A stretch of 64,000 nt of DNA, taken from NCBI GenBank assembly GCA_965647125.1, contig CBFGCD010000007.1, positions 32,190 to 96,189 on the forward strand. The letters are read 5' to 3'. Each line of letters starts with the position of its first letter. The stretch's first letter is position 1. Positions 25,636 through 34,823 of this stretch are shown here, one piece after another. The position numbers and the translations under genes are program-made. The stretch is from RUG14156 sp948742005 (GTDB lineage Bacteria > Cyanobacteriota > Vampirovibrionia > Gastranaerophilales > Gastranaerophilaceae). Under the pieces are notes generated by a model. That model searched no databases and had not been told where the DNA came from. It saw nothing but the letters and a program-made list of their open reading frames with translations.

Positions 25636-27165
25636 TTGGCAATCTCAATTAAAAGTGCAGCGACACAGGGTCTGGAAGTTCATCAAATCAACATTGAAGT
25701 CGATACAACAAACTCTCTGCCCCAAATTGTAATAATAGGACTTGGCGACACGGCGATTTCAGAAGCGAAAGAAAGATTAAGACTCGCAATCAAAAACTCC
25801 TCCTATCTTTTTCCCCAAACAAAAGTCGTAATCAACCTCGCACCTGCAGACCTTAAAAAAGAAGGGTCATCATTTGACCTTGCAATGGCAGTAGGGATTT
25901 TAGCAAAAGAAGAAATAATAAAAGAATTTGATTTTGAAAAAACCGCCTTTTTAGGCGAACTCTCACTTGATGGCTCTTTGCGCGCCGTTAACGGAGTTTT
26001 GCCGATTGTTTACGGATTGGAAGAATTAGGAATCAAAAAAGTAATCCTGCCAAGCGCAAATCTTTCGGAAGCAAGTTTTATTGAAAACATTGAATCCCTT
26101 GGCGCAGATAACCTTTCGCAAGTCGTAAATTACTTAAATGATTCTAAAAATTACCCCCTTAAAACCCTAAAACAAAACATTGAAGATTTTTTAGAAGATG
26201 AAACCGATTTTGAGGTTGATTTTGCTCATGTCAAAGGGCAAAATCAAGCAAAACGCGCGCTTGAAATCTCCGCAACAGGCGCTCATAACGTCTTGATGTC
26301 AGGCTCTCCGGGCTCAGGCAAAACCTTGCTTGCAAAAGCTTTTATGTCAATTTTGCCGCCATTAAATAAAAAAGAAGCAATAGAATTAACTAAAATTTAC
26401 TCAATTTCAGGACTTTTAGATGCCAAGACTCCTCTTATAACAAAACGCCCCTATCGCGCACCGCATCATAGCGCAAGCGCTGTCGGAATAATCGGCGGAG
26501 GTACAAACCCCCGCCCCGGAGAAATCACTCTGGCTCATCGGGGAGTATTATTTTTAGACGAAATGGTAGAATTTCCGCGCTCAACTCTGGAAGTTTTAAG
26601 ACAACCTTTAGAAGATAATATAGTTACAATTTCAAGAGCACAAACAAGCATAACATACCCTGCCAATTTTATTTTAATCGGCGCAATGAATCCTTGTCCA
26701 TGCGGATTTTTAGGAGATAACAAAAAACAATGCACCTGCTCGCAAAGCCAAATAAACCGCTACCGCTCAAGGCTTTCAGGGCCTTTGCTTGATAGAATTG
26801 ACATCCAAATCAAAGTTCAAAGGCTGGATGATGAGGAACTTTTAAATAATGACAACAAAAATGCCGAAACTTCCGCGGAAATTAAAAAAAGAGTAATAAA
26901 AGCAAGAAAAATCCAGCAGGAAAGATATAAAAACGACGGAATCCTAACCAACAGCGAACTAACACCTAAATTAATCAAAAAATATTGCAAAATTGATGAT
27001 GAGTCCAAAAAATTCCTCAAAAATGCAATAAATCAATTTAATCTTTCTGCACGCTCGTTTGACAGAATTCTTAAAATTTCGCGCACAATTGCAGATTTAG
27101 AAGAATCTGAAAATATTAAAATAACCCACATAGCTCAATCGCTTCAATTGCGGAGTTTTTGTTGA
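25636..27165 (+). CDS. comM: YifB/ComM-family Mg-chelatase-like AAA+ ATPase
   Basis: A 509-residue protein of the YifB/ComM family; ComM is a hexameric helicase that extends branch migration in natural transformation. The N-terminal Lon-protease-like domain (LPQIVIIGLGDTAISEAKERL) is followed by the AAA+ core with Walker A SGSPGSGKT (about residue 220), Walker B GVLFLDEMVEF and the Cys cluster NPCPCGFLGD...CTCS. The start is TTG (MAISIKS) two bases after the TPR stop. The 3' end overlaps the convergent membrane-protein gene by 22 nt. Confidence 0.93.
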   Translation: MAISIKSAATQGLEVHQINIEVDTTNSLPQIVIIGLGDTAISEAKERLRLAIKNSSYLFPQTKVVINLAPADLKKEGSSFDLAMAVGILAKEEIIKEFDFEKTAFLGELSLDGSLRAVNGVLPIVYGLEELGIKKVILPSANLSEASFIENIESLGADNLSQVVNYLNDSKNYPLKTLKQNIEDFLEDETDFEVDFAHVKGQNQAKRALEISATGAHNVLMSGSPGSGKTLLAKAFMSILPPLNKKEAIELTKIYSISGLLDAKTPLITKRPYRAPHHSASAVGIIGGGTNPRPGEITLAHRGVLFLDEMVEFPRSTLEVLRQPLEDNIVTISRAQTSITYPANFILIGAMNPCPCGFLGDNKKQCTCSQSQINRYRSRLSGPLLDRIDIQIKVQRLDDEELLNNDNKNAETSAEIKKRVIKARKIQQERYKNDGILTNSELTPKLIKKYCKIDDESKKFLKNAINQFNLSARSFDRILKISRTIADLEESENIKITHIAQSLQLRSFC

Positions 27166-27764
27166 TTTTTAAACGAATAAAGATAAATTACAGACATCAA
27201 AGAAAAATAAAAAGTTAATTCCAAAATTTCTTCTAAAATGTCACAATGGAGCGCTTTTTCAGCATACATTCCAAAAAACATCCCGATTAACATAAAAATA
27301 ATGTTGAAAACAGGCAGTTTATAATTAACCAATAAATCAATTAAATTCTTCCACAATTTATTAACAATAAAATAAACTCCAACCCCAGCCATATAAAGTC
27401 CGTAAAGAGGATGAGCAAGATAACCGTATGGAATCTCTTTCCAGGAATAAAACGCGTTATTCAATCCCTCAATCGGGAAAAATAATGTTCTTCCGCAATT
27501 AACTTCTCTTAAAATTAAAATTGTTAAAATTAAAAACACAAAAACAAAAAACTTTTTATTTTCTTGATTTTTCGTCCTTAAAGCAAAAAAACACGAAACA
27601 AAAAGAACAACCATTTGCAGATTTTCAAAAAAACCATTCTCCCAACCGAAAGATTCCGGGAACAACGCGGTAATTCGGGGGGGGGTCAAAAATAATATAA
27701 AAAGCGAAATCAACGCTAAAACGTTGAATTTAAAATCAAAATGTTTCAAAATAAAGTCTTTCAA
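27144..27764 (-). CDS. Polytopic membrane protein with C9 tract
   Basis: A 206-residue integral membrane protein with about five helices (for example around residues 10-28, 47-62, 70-90, 115-135, 155-175). TTG at 27764 was chosen as the start because GGAGGT lies 7 nt upstream. I recognise no family; the pattern is of a small hypothetical membrane protein with short loops. A run of nine C (plus strand G at 27677-27685) codes for TPPR near the end of the first helix. In such AT-rich DNA this is a likely slippage site, and any one-base change would truncate the protein. Confidence 0.65.
   Translation of the reverse strand: MKDFILKHFDFKFNVLALISLFILFLTPPRITALFPESFGWENGFFENLQMVVLFVSCFFALRTKNQENKKFFVFVFLILTILILREVNCGRTLFFPIEGLNNAFYSWKEIPYGYLAHPLYGLYMAGVGVYFIVNKLWKNLIDLLVNYKLPVFNIIFMLIGMFFGMYAEKALHCDILEEILELTFYFSLMSVIYLYSFKNQQKLRN
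27677..27685. repeat. Homopolymer tract of nine G/C inside a gene
   Basis: GGGGGGGGG on the plus strand lies in codons 30-33 of the membrane protein on the minus strand. Tracts of this size can change length by slippage in other bacteria. Confidence 0.9.
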
Positions 27765-27904
27765 AAAACAAACCTCCAACTATTCTTCTATGTTACCATT
27801 TAGAAAGCTTATTGTAAATCTCATTAAAAAATAAAATATAGCAAAATAAATTATTCAGAAGCTTTATATAATTAAAATATTTAAAAGAAAGAAGAACGAG
27901 TCAG

Positions 27905-29344
27905 ATGATTTCAAACATAAGTGCAGCTATTAATTTTTGCAGCAGCAAAAACAGCACAGAAACAAAAAGCCGCCCTCATTTAATAAAAGACAATTCAAAA
28001 GTCACAATAAACGCAAAACCCAATAATTCCCTTGCTTCTTTTGCTGCAGAAAAAGAAATACTTATGTTGAACGATAAAGAATACTTTGCGCAAGAACTCG
28101 TTCAAAAATTAAAAGAAATTAAAAACGAAAGTCAAAATCCTGAAATTTTAAACAAACTCAAAGACTTTGATTTTGAAAAACGAAGCATAATCAATTTTCT
28201 GCTGGGACAACCGCTGGATGGGCAGCAGAAACTCAAAATTCTATATGCCTTAACCCAAGACCCGAAAACCGCACCAAAACTCGCCAAATCTTTATCAAAC
28301 AATGCCTGTGAAACACAGTTGAACTTTTTCAGATTAAAAAGACAAATTTGCACAAATGTCGGAAATTCCCAGCTTTTCAATTCCTGGTTAAATGACGAAA
28401 TATCAGGCTACAAATACGCTTATGATTCTTATTACAACTCCTTATGGCACAATGCTTCCTCTCTTGAAGAACTTGTCAAAGTTTCACCGAATCTTGCTCC
28501 CTGGGCGCTTGAAAACAAAGCAAACGAATTAAATAAAGAATTTACCTTAGGTGAAATTCCAAAAGAATTCGGAAATTTAGAAGATTTTAGAGAATTAATA
28601 AAAGAAATAAAACAATCGAACTTCTATAAAACATACAGAGAAATAAAAGATTCCTTTGTTGACCCGCAAATTAAAAATAAAATCGCAAAAGATAACAATA
28701 TCAACCCCAACAACAGCTTTGCAATGTCTGATGTTACAAACGAAATTCTGAACAACTCGGCAAAAGAACCAATTATAACCAAAAACGGTACGATTTTAGA
28801 ACCAATTATTGAATCTTTTTCAGCAAAATTAATCTTCAAAATCAAAACCCCGAACAACAAAACATTCTTCCTTAAAATGGATCCGTATCGTCCTGATGCC
28901 GGAATTAAAACCGATGAAGCGAAAAAAATCGCAGAAAATCAAGATTTAAGACCCGATATGCCTTATTTAAACGCAATGATTGATTTTTATTTAAAATTAA
29001 ACAACGTAGGCAACGCTGCGGATGTACAATTCTATGACCATCAAACAAACGCAATTTTATACAAAGCAACAAAAGGAACTGAACCCAAAAGCGCCATAGA
29101 CGAAATTGTTTTGAAAAACCTATATCTTTTAAAACAAAATAATTTATTAAAAAACATAAACCGTGTAGGAATCCAACTAAACGATGTTCATAGTAAAAAT
29201 TTCATTAAAGAAACAAAAACCAACAGCCTTATTTTAATAGATTCAGGACATGCCTCATTTTCCGACCCTCTAAGACCGCCCATCGCAGGCAAAAATATCA
29301 CATTGGGCAATTTAAGCGGAAGAGAATACACTATTGCCTGTTAA
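27905..29344 (+). CDS. Kinase-like orphan with N-terminal INFCS motif
   Basis: A 479-residue protein with no close family I recognise. Its C-terminal third has the landmarks of a protein-kinase or aminoglycoside-kinase fold: a strand with Lys (FFLKMDPYRP, about residue 322) in the place of the ATP-binding Lys, a catalytic-loop-like LNDVHSKNFI (about residues 424-433, the D-x4-N spacing of DLHPGN), and LILIDSGHASF where the DFG-type metal Asp would be. The N-terminal half is helical. INFCS at residues 9-13 matches other orphans here. An effector-type phosphotransferase is a reasonable guess, not proven. Confidence 0.55.
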   Translation: MISNISAAINFCSSKNSTETKSRPHLIKDNSKVTINAKPNNSLASFAAEKEILMLNDKEYFAQELVQKLKEIKNESQNPEILNKLKDFDFEKRSIINFLLGQPLDGQQKLKILYALTQDPKTAPKLAKSLSNNACETQLNFFRLKRQICTNVGNSQLFNSWLNDEISGYKYAYDSYYNSLWHNASSLEELVKVSPNLAPWALENKANELNKEFTLGEIPKEFGNLEDFRELIKEIKQSNFYKTYREIKDSFVDPQIKNKIAKDNNINPNNSFAMSDVTNEILNNSAKEPIITKNGTILEPIIESFSAKLIFKIKTPNNKTFFLKMDPYRPDAGIKTDEAKKIAENQDLRPDMPYLNAMIDFYLKLNNVGNAADVQFYDHQTNAILYKATKGTEPKSAIDEIVLKNLYLLKQNNLLKNINRVGIQLNDVHSKNFIKETKTNSLILIDSGHASFSDPLRPPIAGKNITLGNLSGREYTIAC

Positions 29345-29397
29345 AACAAAAAATATTAAGATTAAAAATAAACAAAAGGACAAATCAAGGGTAAAAT

Positions 29398-32300
29398 ATG
29401 AAAATATCAGCCATCACAAACAAAATTAACTTCAAAAGCTACAAAGGCGCAATTCAAGAATGGGAAAAGTCAAAACCCGTATTTAATAAAGCGCTTAAAG
29501 AATTAGGAGATAAAAAAATTACCCTGATTGCCCAGGGAACCGCCTTTCCCTCCGAAAACGAAGAAAACATCGGCGTAGGCTCACCCTATTCAAAAGGTGC
29601 TGCCAATCTTAAAGGGTTTTTTGACGGCATGATTGAAACAGCAATGCTCGGCCCTTGGGGCAAAACAACAAAAGGCAATGCAGATTATTCAATGCATTCG
29701 CCTTATCTTTCAACAACAGATTCTCTTAACCCTTTTTTCATCAATTTTAAATTTTTAACAACCGAAAAAGGCGGCAGTCTTCTAAAAGAAGAAACATTAT
29801 TAAACCTCGCAAAAAACTACACTCCCGCCCGCAGCAAAACAGGAAATATTGAGGTTGACTACATTTACGCACAAAACGCAATTGATATAATGCTTGATGA
29901 AATCTACAAAACACACAAACACAAACTCAAAAACCGCGATAAAACCGCAATCAAGCAGGAAAAAGAATTTAATCAATTCAAAAAAGAAAACAAAAACATC
30001 ACGCTTGATGTTATTTACGATATTTTAATCAAAGAAAACAACGGCGCAAATTATAGAAACTGGAACACTTTGGATAAAAATCTCCCGATTCTTTTAGAAG
30101 AAAACAACCCCGAAGCACAAGAAAGATTTGAAGAATTGTACGATAAATACAAAGAAGAAATAGAAAAATATGAATTCACGCAATTTATCGCACACAAACA
30201 AGCACAAAACCCCAAATTTAATCATTTTGATTATATCGCCGATAAACAAGTTGCAATTTTCGGCGCTGATGAATGGAAAATGCAGGATGTTATTTTAGAT
30301 GAAATTCAAGGCAAAAAAGTAACCTTAGGAACTCCCGGGGACGATTTTTCACAACATGGAAGAAACTGGGGCATGGCAGTTTTGGATTATACAAAATTGT
30401 TTGATGAAAACGGGAATTTGACACCAAAAGGACAAAAAGTAAAAAAAATCTATCAAAATGTCTTTAAAAACAACAAAGGAGGTTTGAGAATCGATCATTT
30501 TATAGGAATCATCGACCCTTATGTTTGTTTAGATGGAATCGGTGCAGGCAGGCTTTATTCCTCCCCCGAACATCCTCTTTTAAAAAATTACGCATACAAA
30601 GGCGGCGAAGAAGAAAAAAACGAACAATACTCCCGCTTTTTTGAAAAAATGATTCTTGATTCTGCTAAAGAATTCGGACTTGATGAATCAAACATTTTTC
30701 CTGAAGACCTCGGCACAATTACACCCGCAGTGGAACATGTTTTAGATAAATACAATCTTTCAAGGATGAAAATAACACAATTTATCAACCCTGATGATTA
30801 CAATCATAAATATCACCCGAAAAACGCCCACAAAAAAGATATAATCACCACAGGAACTCACGATACACCGAGCGAAATTACATATATTGCAAATCTGGAC
30901 AGAAATTCATACCCCAAAAGAACAAAAATGCTTTCTGATATTACAGGGCAGGATGAAAAAATATTATATGAATTTGACGGAAAAGGAAAGAAAAATGCAC
31001 TTCAAGCCGAATTTGCAAGCCTTTTTACAGCAGAGAGCGAAAATGTTCATATTTTCTTCCCGACATTTTTCGGAATAGATGAATACTACAATAAACCCGG
31101 CGATAAAAGCGTTAACCGCTGGAGGGTGAGAATCCCTGATGATTTTCAAAAAACTTATTTCAAAAACCTCAAACACAACACTGCTTTTAATCCTTATTCC
31201 GCACTTTCAACGGCTTTAATCAAAAAAGGAACAAATGACAAAGAACTTATCGAAGAATTAAAAAAACACGAAGAAAAACTATTTTTTGAAATTGACGATA
31301 TGATAAAAAAAGAATCCAAAACAAGCGCTTACAACCCTTTTGTAAACGGATTGGAAACAATTGAAAAAAGAAACGAATTATTCCCAAAAGATGCTCAATA
31401 TAGAGAAAAATTAGCACACGCTTTAGGAATTAAAAACAGCAAAGACCTTAGCGCAGTTACAGGAGAAGAAGAATTAAAAGCAATTTTAGCAAATGTTCAA
31501 AAACGCTATTTCCACTCACCCAAAGAAATCGGTCATGAATTTTATTTTGATGACGGATATAGAATCAATCTTCATCTTCACACAAATTACTCGGATGGTT
31601 TGATGAGCGTTGAAGAAACGCTTGATAAAGCACAGGATTATGCTGAAAAATCAGGAAAACCTTTCGTTTTTGCAATTTCAGACCATGATAACATTGAAAG
31701 CACAAAAGAAGCAATTGAAATCATCGCCAAAAATCCGCAAAAATACGACCAAATCCTTTTCGTTCCTGCAGTTGAGATGAATACAAAATATCAAAACAAA
31801 AAAATAACAAGAAAAGATTTACCCAACCACGCTTTTCAAATGGAAACAGTGGGATATTGCTTTAATCCTTTTGATAAAGAAATTAACGATTTTATCAATA
31901 CAAAAAAAGCACAAAACGAAAAATACGTTGCACAAATCATTGAATCGTTCAAAAAAGAAGGGCTTGACGTTTCACTTAAAGAAGCAAAATCTCTTCAAAA
32001 AGACGAAGGAAGAAAAAGCCACTTAAGCCAGATGGGAAGTCCCGGGATTCTGGATGATTTGAGGATGTACATAGATTCAAAAATTGAAAAAATTGAAAAC
32101 CAAACAAGAAAAGAAGAATTAAAACAAAAGCTCAAAGAAACTTTTGATAATCACATTTTTAACCACGGAAGCAAAAACCTAATGCCCGAAACACCATCAC
32201 AAAAAGAAATAATCGATGTTGTTAAACGCTCGGGCGGTTTTTGTGCAATTGCACATCCTGCAAAAATTAATTTATCGGGAATTGATGTTTCAGGAGACGA

Positions 32301-32502
32301 GGGAATTAAAACAATTCTGGATGATTTTATAAAATCAGGCGGAGATTCAATTGAATATCATTACCAATACGGTTCTGCGCGCGGAAACCAAGGGATGATT
32401 GATTGGATTAATTTAATTAATGATTATTATGCCCTAAAATACCCGAATCATACAGGAACAGGCGGTTTAGATAACCATGGGCTGACTATTTTTAAACGCT
32501 AG
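29398..32502 (+). CDS. Fusion of 4-alpha-glucanotransferase (GH77) and PHP-domain phosphoesterase
   Basis: A 1034-residue protein with two enzyme domains. Residues about 20-690 are GH77 amylomaltase-like: GLRIDHFIG (Asp, about 365), FPEDLG (Glu, about 436) and TGTHDTPS (Asp, about 489) mark the three catalytic acids. Residues about 720-1034 are a PHP domain: HLHTNYSDG, ISDHDN, the CAIAHPA block and a terminal GGLDNHG match PHP motifs I-IV. MalQ-type proteins are about 500-700 residues and normally lack a PHP domain. INFKS at residues 10-14 matches the local orphan motif. The PHP substrate is unknown. Start ATG 29398 with AAGGG upstream. Confidence 0.85.
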   Translation: MKISAITNKINFKSYKGAIQEWEKSKPVFNKALKELGDKKITLIAQGTAFPSENEENIGVGSPYSKGAANLKGFFDGMIETAMLGPWGKTTKGNADYSMHSPYLSTTDSLNPFFINFKFLTTEKGGSLLKEETLLNLAKNYTPARSKTGNIEVDYIYAQNAIDIMLDEIYKTHKHKLKNRDKTAIKQEKEFNQFKKENKNITLDVIYDILIKENNGANYRNWNTLDKNLPILLEENNPEAQERFEELYDKYKEEIEKYEFTQFIAHKQAQNPKFNHFDYIADKQVAIFGADEWKMQDVILDEIQGKKVTLGTPGDDFSQHGRNWGMAVLDYTKLFDENGNLTPKGQKVKKIYQNVFKNNKGGLRIDHFIGIIDPYVCLDGIGAGRLYSSPEHPLLKNYAYKGGEEEKNEQYSRFFEKMILDSAKEFGLDESNIFPEDLGTITPAVEHVLDKYNLSRMKITQFINPDDYNHKYHPKNAHKKDIITTGTHDTPSEITYIANLDRNSYPKRTKMLSDITGQDEKILYEFDGKGKKNALQAEFASLFTAESENVHIFFPTFFGIDEYYNKPGDKSVNRWRVRIPDDFQKTYFKNLKHNTAFNPYSALSTALIKKGTNDKELIEELKKHEEKLFFEIDDMIKKESKTSAYNPFVNGLETIEKRNELFPKDAQYREKLAHALGIKNSKDLSAVTGEEELKAILANVQKRYFHSPKEIGHEFYFDDGYRINLHLHTNYSDGLMSVEETLDKAQDYAEKSGKPFVFAISDHDNIESTKEAIEIIAKNPQKYDQILFVPAVEMNTKYQNKKITRKDLPNHAFQMETVGYCFNPFDKEINDFINTKKAQNEKYVAQIIESFKKEGLDVSLKEAKSLQKDEGRKSHLSQMGSPGILDDLRMYIDSKIEKIENQTRKEELKQKLKETFDNHIFNHGSKNLMPETPSQKEIIDVVKRSGGFCAIAHPAKINLSGIDVSGDEGIKTILDDFIKSGGDSIEYHYQYGSARGNQGMIDWINLINDYYALKYPNHTGTGGLDNHGLTIFKR

Positions 32503-32619
32503 ACAAAAATCTCTAAAACTTCAAAAAAATTCACAAAAAACGCAATTTTTCATCTTGAGAGGTTTTATACTTAGTGTTATAATAATAATGTGTAAGTGTG
32601 TAAACTTTAGGAGGTAATT

Positions 32620-32802
32620 ATGATACCACCACTTAAAGCAATTGCAAACAATACAATGATGTCTAATCCTTACAAAGTTAATTCAAACGCGCAATACAAA
32701 AACGCACTTAACTTTGCATCCAGAGGGGAAAAGTTAAACATCGATTGTAACGAAGTCCGCTCCGTTCAAAAAAACGGAAGAAAACTGGACTTGTACGCGT
32801 AA
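32620..32802 (+). CDS. Small hypothetical protein, 60 aa
   Basis: A 60-residue frame with a strong SD (AGGAGGT, 6 nt before ATG) and a clean terminator 9 nt downstream, so it is expressed as its own unit. It starts MIPPLKAIANN, contains LNFAS at residues 30-34 and has a basic second half (VRSVQKNGRKLDLYA). No domain is recognised. The motif near the N-terminus and the solo transcription suggest it belongs to the same exported or localised group as the larger orphans. Confidence 0.6.
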   Translation: MIPPLKAIANNTMMSNPYKVNSNAQYKNALNFASRGEKLNIDCNEVRSVQKNGRKLDLYA

Positions 32803-32810
32803 AAAACGTA

Positions 32811-32846
32811 AAAAAGCGATTAAGGATATTTTCTTAATCGCTTTTT
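32811..32846 (+). terminator. Intrinsic terminator
   Basis: A perfect 14-bp stem, AAAAAGCGATTAAG (32811-32824) with 32833-32846, ending in five T. Confidence 0.92.
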
Positions 32847-32865
32847 ATTATTAAAACTATGTTTA

Positions 32866-32874
32866 TGCTATCTT
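32866..32874 (+). promoter_or_regulatory. Extended -10 upstream of ribE, probable leaderless start
   Basis: TGCTATCTT ends 6 nt before the ribE ATG at 32881, with no SD. Confidence 0.35.
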
Positions 32875-32880
32875 GTTAAT

Positions 32881-33528
32881 ATGTTCACAGGTTTAATAGA
32901 AGAAACAGCAAAACTAATAGACATTAAAACCGACACAAACGGCGCAAAAATTTATTTTGAAATCAATAATCCTGATTTTAAAAATGTCAAAATCGGAGAT
33001 TCCATCGCCCTTAACGGAGCATGCTTAACCATTACTTCAATTTCAGGAGAAATTTTTTGTGCAGATATGATGAATGAGACCTTAAATTTAACAAATTTAA
33101 AGTTTTTAAAAAAAGATGATTTAATTAATCTTGAACGTGCACTTGCCGCAAACGCACGCTTTGACGGGCACATTGTCCAAGGGCATGTTGATACAACGGC
33201 TGAAATTGTTGAAATCAAACAAGATGGTTTTTCGAAGAAAATAAAATTAAAATGCGATAATGAACTTGTAGTAAAAAAAGGTTCAATAGCGCTAAACGGA
33301 ATAAGTTTAACTGTTTCAGACGTTTTTGATTCGGGTTTTGAAGTTTCTTTAATTCCCGAAACCATCAAAAAAACCAATTTGAAAAATATTCAAATTGGAG
33401 CTATATTAAACATTGAATATGATATTTTAGGAAAATATATTAAAAAATTCATTTCAAATTCAAAAAATTCCGAAAATTCACCACATTCCAAAATCACTAC
33501 AGACTTTTTAAAACAAAACGGTTTTTAG
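32881..33528 (+). CDS. ribE: Riboflavin synthase, alpha subunit
   Basis: A 215-residue trimeric riboflavin synthase that dismutates two lumazines into riboflavin and its pyrimidine precursor. MFTGLIEE is the family N-terminus. Two lumazine-binding repeats follow, each with a GxSIALNG(A/I)-x-L(T) strand (SIALNGACLT and SIALNGISLT), and FDGHIVQGHVD closes repeat one. ribBA follows 22 nt downstream, so the pair is an operon for riboflavin synthesis. No FMN riboswitch fits in the short upstream gap, which ends at the previous terminator. Confidence 0.95.
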   Translation: MFTGLIEETAKLIDIKTDTNGAKIYFEINNPDFKNVKIGDSIALNGACLTITSISGEIFCADMMNETLNLTNLKFLKKDDLINLERALAANARFDGHIVQGHVDTTAEIVEIKQDGFSKKIKLKCDNELVVKKGSIALNGISLTVSDVFDSGFEVSLIPETIKKTNLKNIQIGAILNIEYDILGKYIKKFISNSKNSENSPHSKITTDFLKQNGF

Positions 33529-33550
33529 TTAAAAATTCAAAGGAAAAACT

Positions 33551-34750
33551 ATGTTCAGCTCAATTGAAGATGCATTAACTGATTATTCAAAAGGAAAAAT
33601 AATTATCGTTGTAGACGATGAAAATCGCGAAAACGAGGGGGATATGATTTGCAATGCAAAATTTGCAAGCCCTGAAAACATTAATTTTATGGCGCAAAAA
33701 GCCCGAGGGCTGATTTGCGTTGCAATTGATAATGAAATTGCACAAAAAATGCAGCTGAATCAAATGGTTGAACAAAACACGGAAAGCATGAAAACAGCTT
33801 TTACAATCTCAATCGATGCTGATGAAAAATTTGGCGTAACAACAGGCATTTCAGCTTTCGACAGAGCAAAAACTATTGAAGTTTTAATCAATTCCACAAA
33901 CCCCGAAGATTTAAGACGCCCCGGGCATCTTTTCCCCTGTGTTGCGCGCCTTGGCGGCGTTTTAGAGCGAATCGGGCACACAGAAGCCGTTGTTGACCTC
34001 GCAAAATTAACCAATCTACCCCCTGCGGGTGCAATGTGTGAAATAATGACAGATGACGGGCACATGGCAAGAAGAGATTACATTTTAAACTTTGCAAAAG
34101 AGCACAATATCAAAGTTATCACCGTTGCAGACCTTGTAAAATACAGAATCACAAAAGACTCAATAGTGAAAAGAGAAGCACAGGCAAAGCTTCCAACACA
34201 ATTTGGCGACTTTGTGGTTTATGGATATAGAAACATTTTAAACAACAATGAATATGTAGCTCTTGTCAAAGAATCAGACGAAAACAAAATCCCGCTAGTG
34301 AGAGTCCACTCAGAATGCTTAACGGGAGATATTTTCCACAGCCTGCGCTGCGATTGCAATTATCAGCTTCATCGTTCCCTTGAAATGATTAACGAACACA
34401 AAAAAGGCGCTCTTGTTTACATGCGCGGTCATGAAGGCAGAGGCATCGGACTTATTAATAAAATCAAAGCATACGCACTTCAAGACAAAGGGCAGGATAC
34501 TGTTCAAGCTAATGTTTCCCTTGGTTTTGCGCCCGATTTACGGGATTATGGAATTGGCGCGCAGATTTTAAGAGATTTAGGCTTTTTTAAATTCAACCTT
34601 TTAACAAACAACCCCAAAAAAATCATAGGTTTAAACGGCTATGGTTTAGAAATAGTAAAAAGAATTCCGATTGAACCGCCTTTGAACAAATATAACGAAA
34701 AATACATTAAAACCAAAGTTGAAAAAATGAACCATTTAATTAATTGTTAA
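33551..34750 (+). CDS. ribBA: Bifunctional DHBP synthase / GTP cyclohydrolase II
   Basis: A 399-residue RibBA. The N-terminal half makes 3,4-dihydroxy-2-butanone 4-phosphate from ribulose 5-phosphate (VDDENRENEGDMI, GHTEAVVDLAKL, PAGAMCEIM). The C-terminal half is GTP cyclohydrolase II with RVHSECLTGDIFHSLRCDCN (Zn cysteines and the nucleophile region), MRGHEGRGIGL and LLTNNPKKI. AAAGGA lies upstream of ATG. It follows ribE closely, and a perfect 16-bp terminator follows it. Confidence 0.96.
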   Translation: MFSSIEDALTDYSKGKIIIVVDDENRENEGDMICNAKFASPENINFMAQKARGLICVAIDNEIAQKMQLNQMVEQNTESMKTAFTISIDADEKFGVTTGISAFDRAKTIEVLINSTNPEDLRRPGHLFPCVARLGGVLERIGHTEAVVDLAKLTNLPPAGAMCEIMTDDGHMARRDYILNFAKEHNIKVITVADLVKYRITKDSIVKREAQAKLPTQFGDFVVYGYRNILNNNEYVALVKESDENKIPLVRVHSECLTGDIFHSLRCDCNYQLHRSLEMINEHKKGALVYMRGHEGRGIGLINKIKAYALQDKGQDTVQANVSLGFAPDLRDYGIGAQILRDLGFFKFNLLTNNPKKIIGLNGYGLEIVKRIPIEPPLNKYNEKYIKTKVEKMNHLINC

Positions 34751-34764
34751 ATACTGAAGATTAC

Positions 34765-34804
34765 AAAATATCTCCGCTTCAAGTTTTAGAAGCGGAGATA
34801 TTTT
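34765..34804. terminator. Bidirectional intrinsic terminator
   Basis: A perfect 16-bp stem (34765-34780 with 34789-34804) with loop AAGTTTTA, between convergent ribBA and the PPi-phosphofructokinase gene. Confidence 0.93.
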
Positions 34805-34823
34805 ATTTATATTCAGCTTTTAA

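Noticed and set aside
33760..34097. Minus-strand open frames inside ribBA
   Set aside because: They lie wholly within a well-identified gene and have shadow-like composition.
32881..34750. FMN riboswitch ahead of ribE
   Set aside because: Only about 34 nt separate the previous terminator from the ATG, too short for the element, and no FMN motif is visible.
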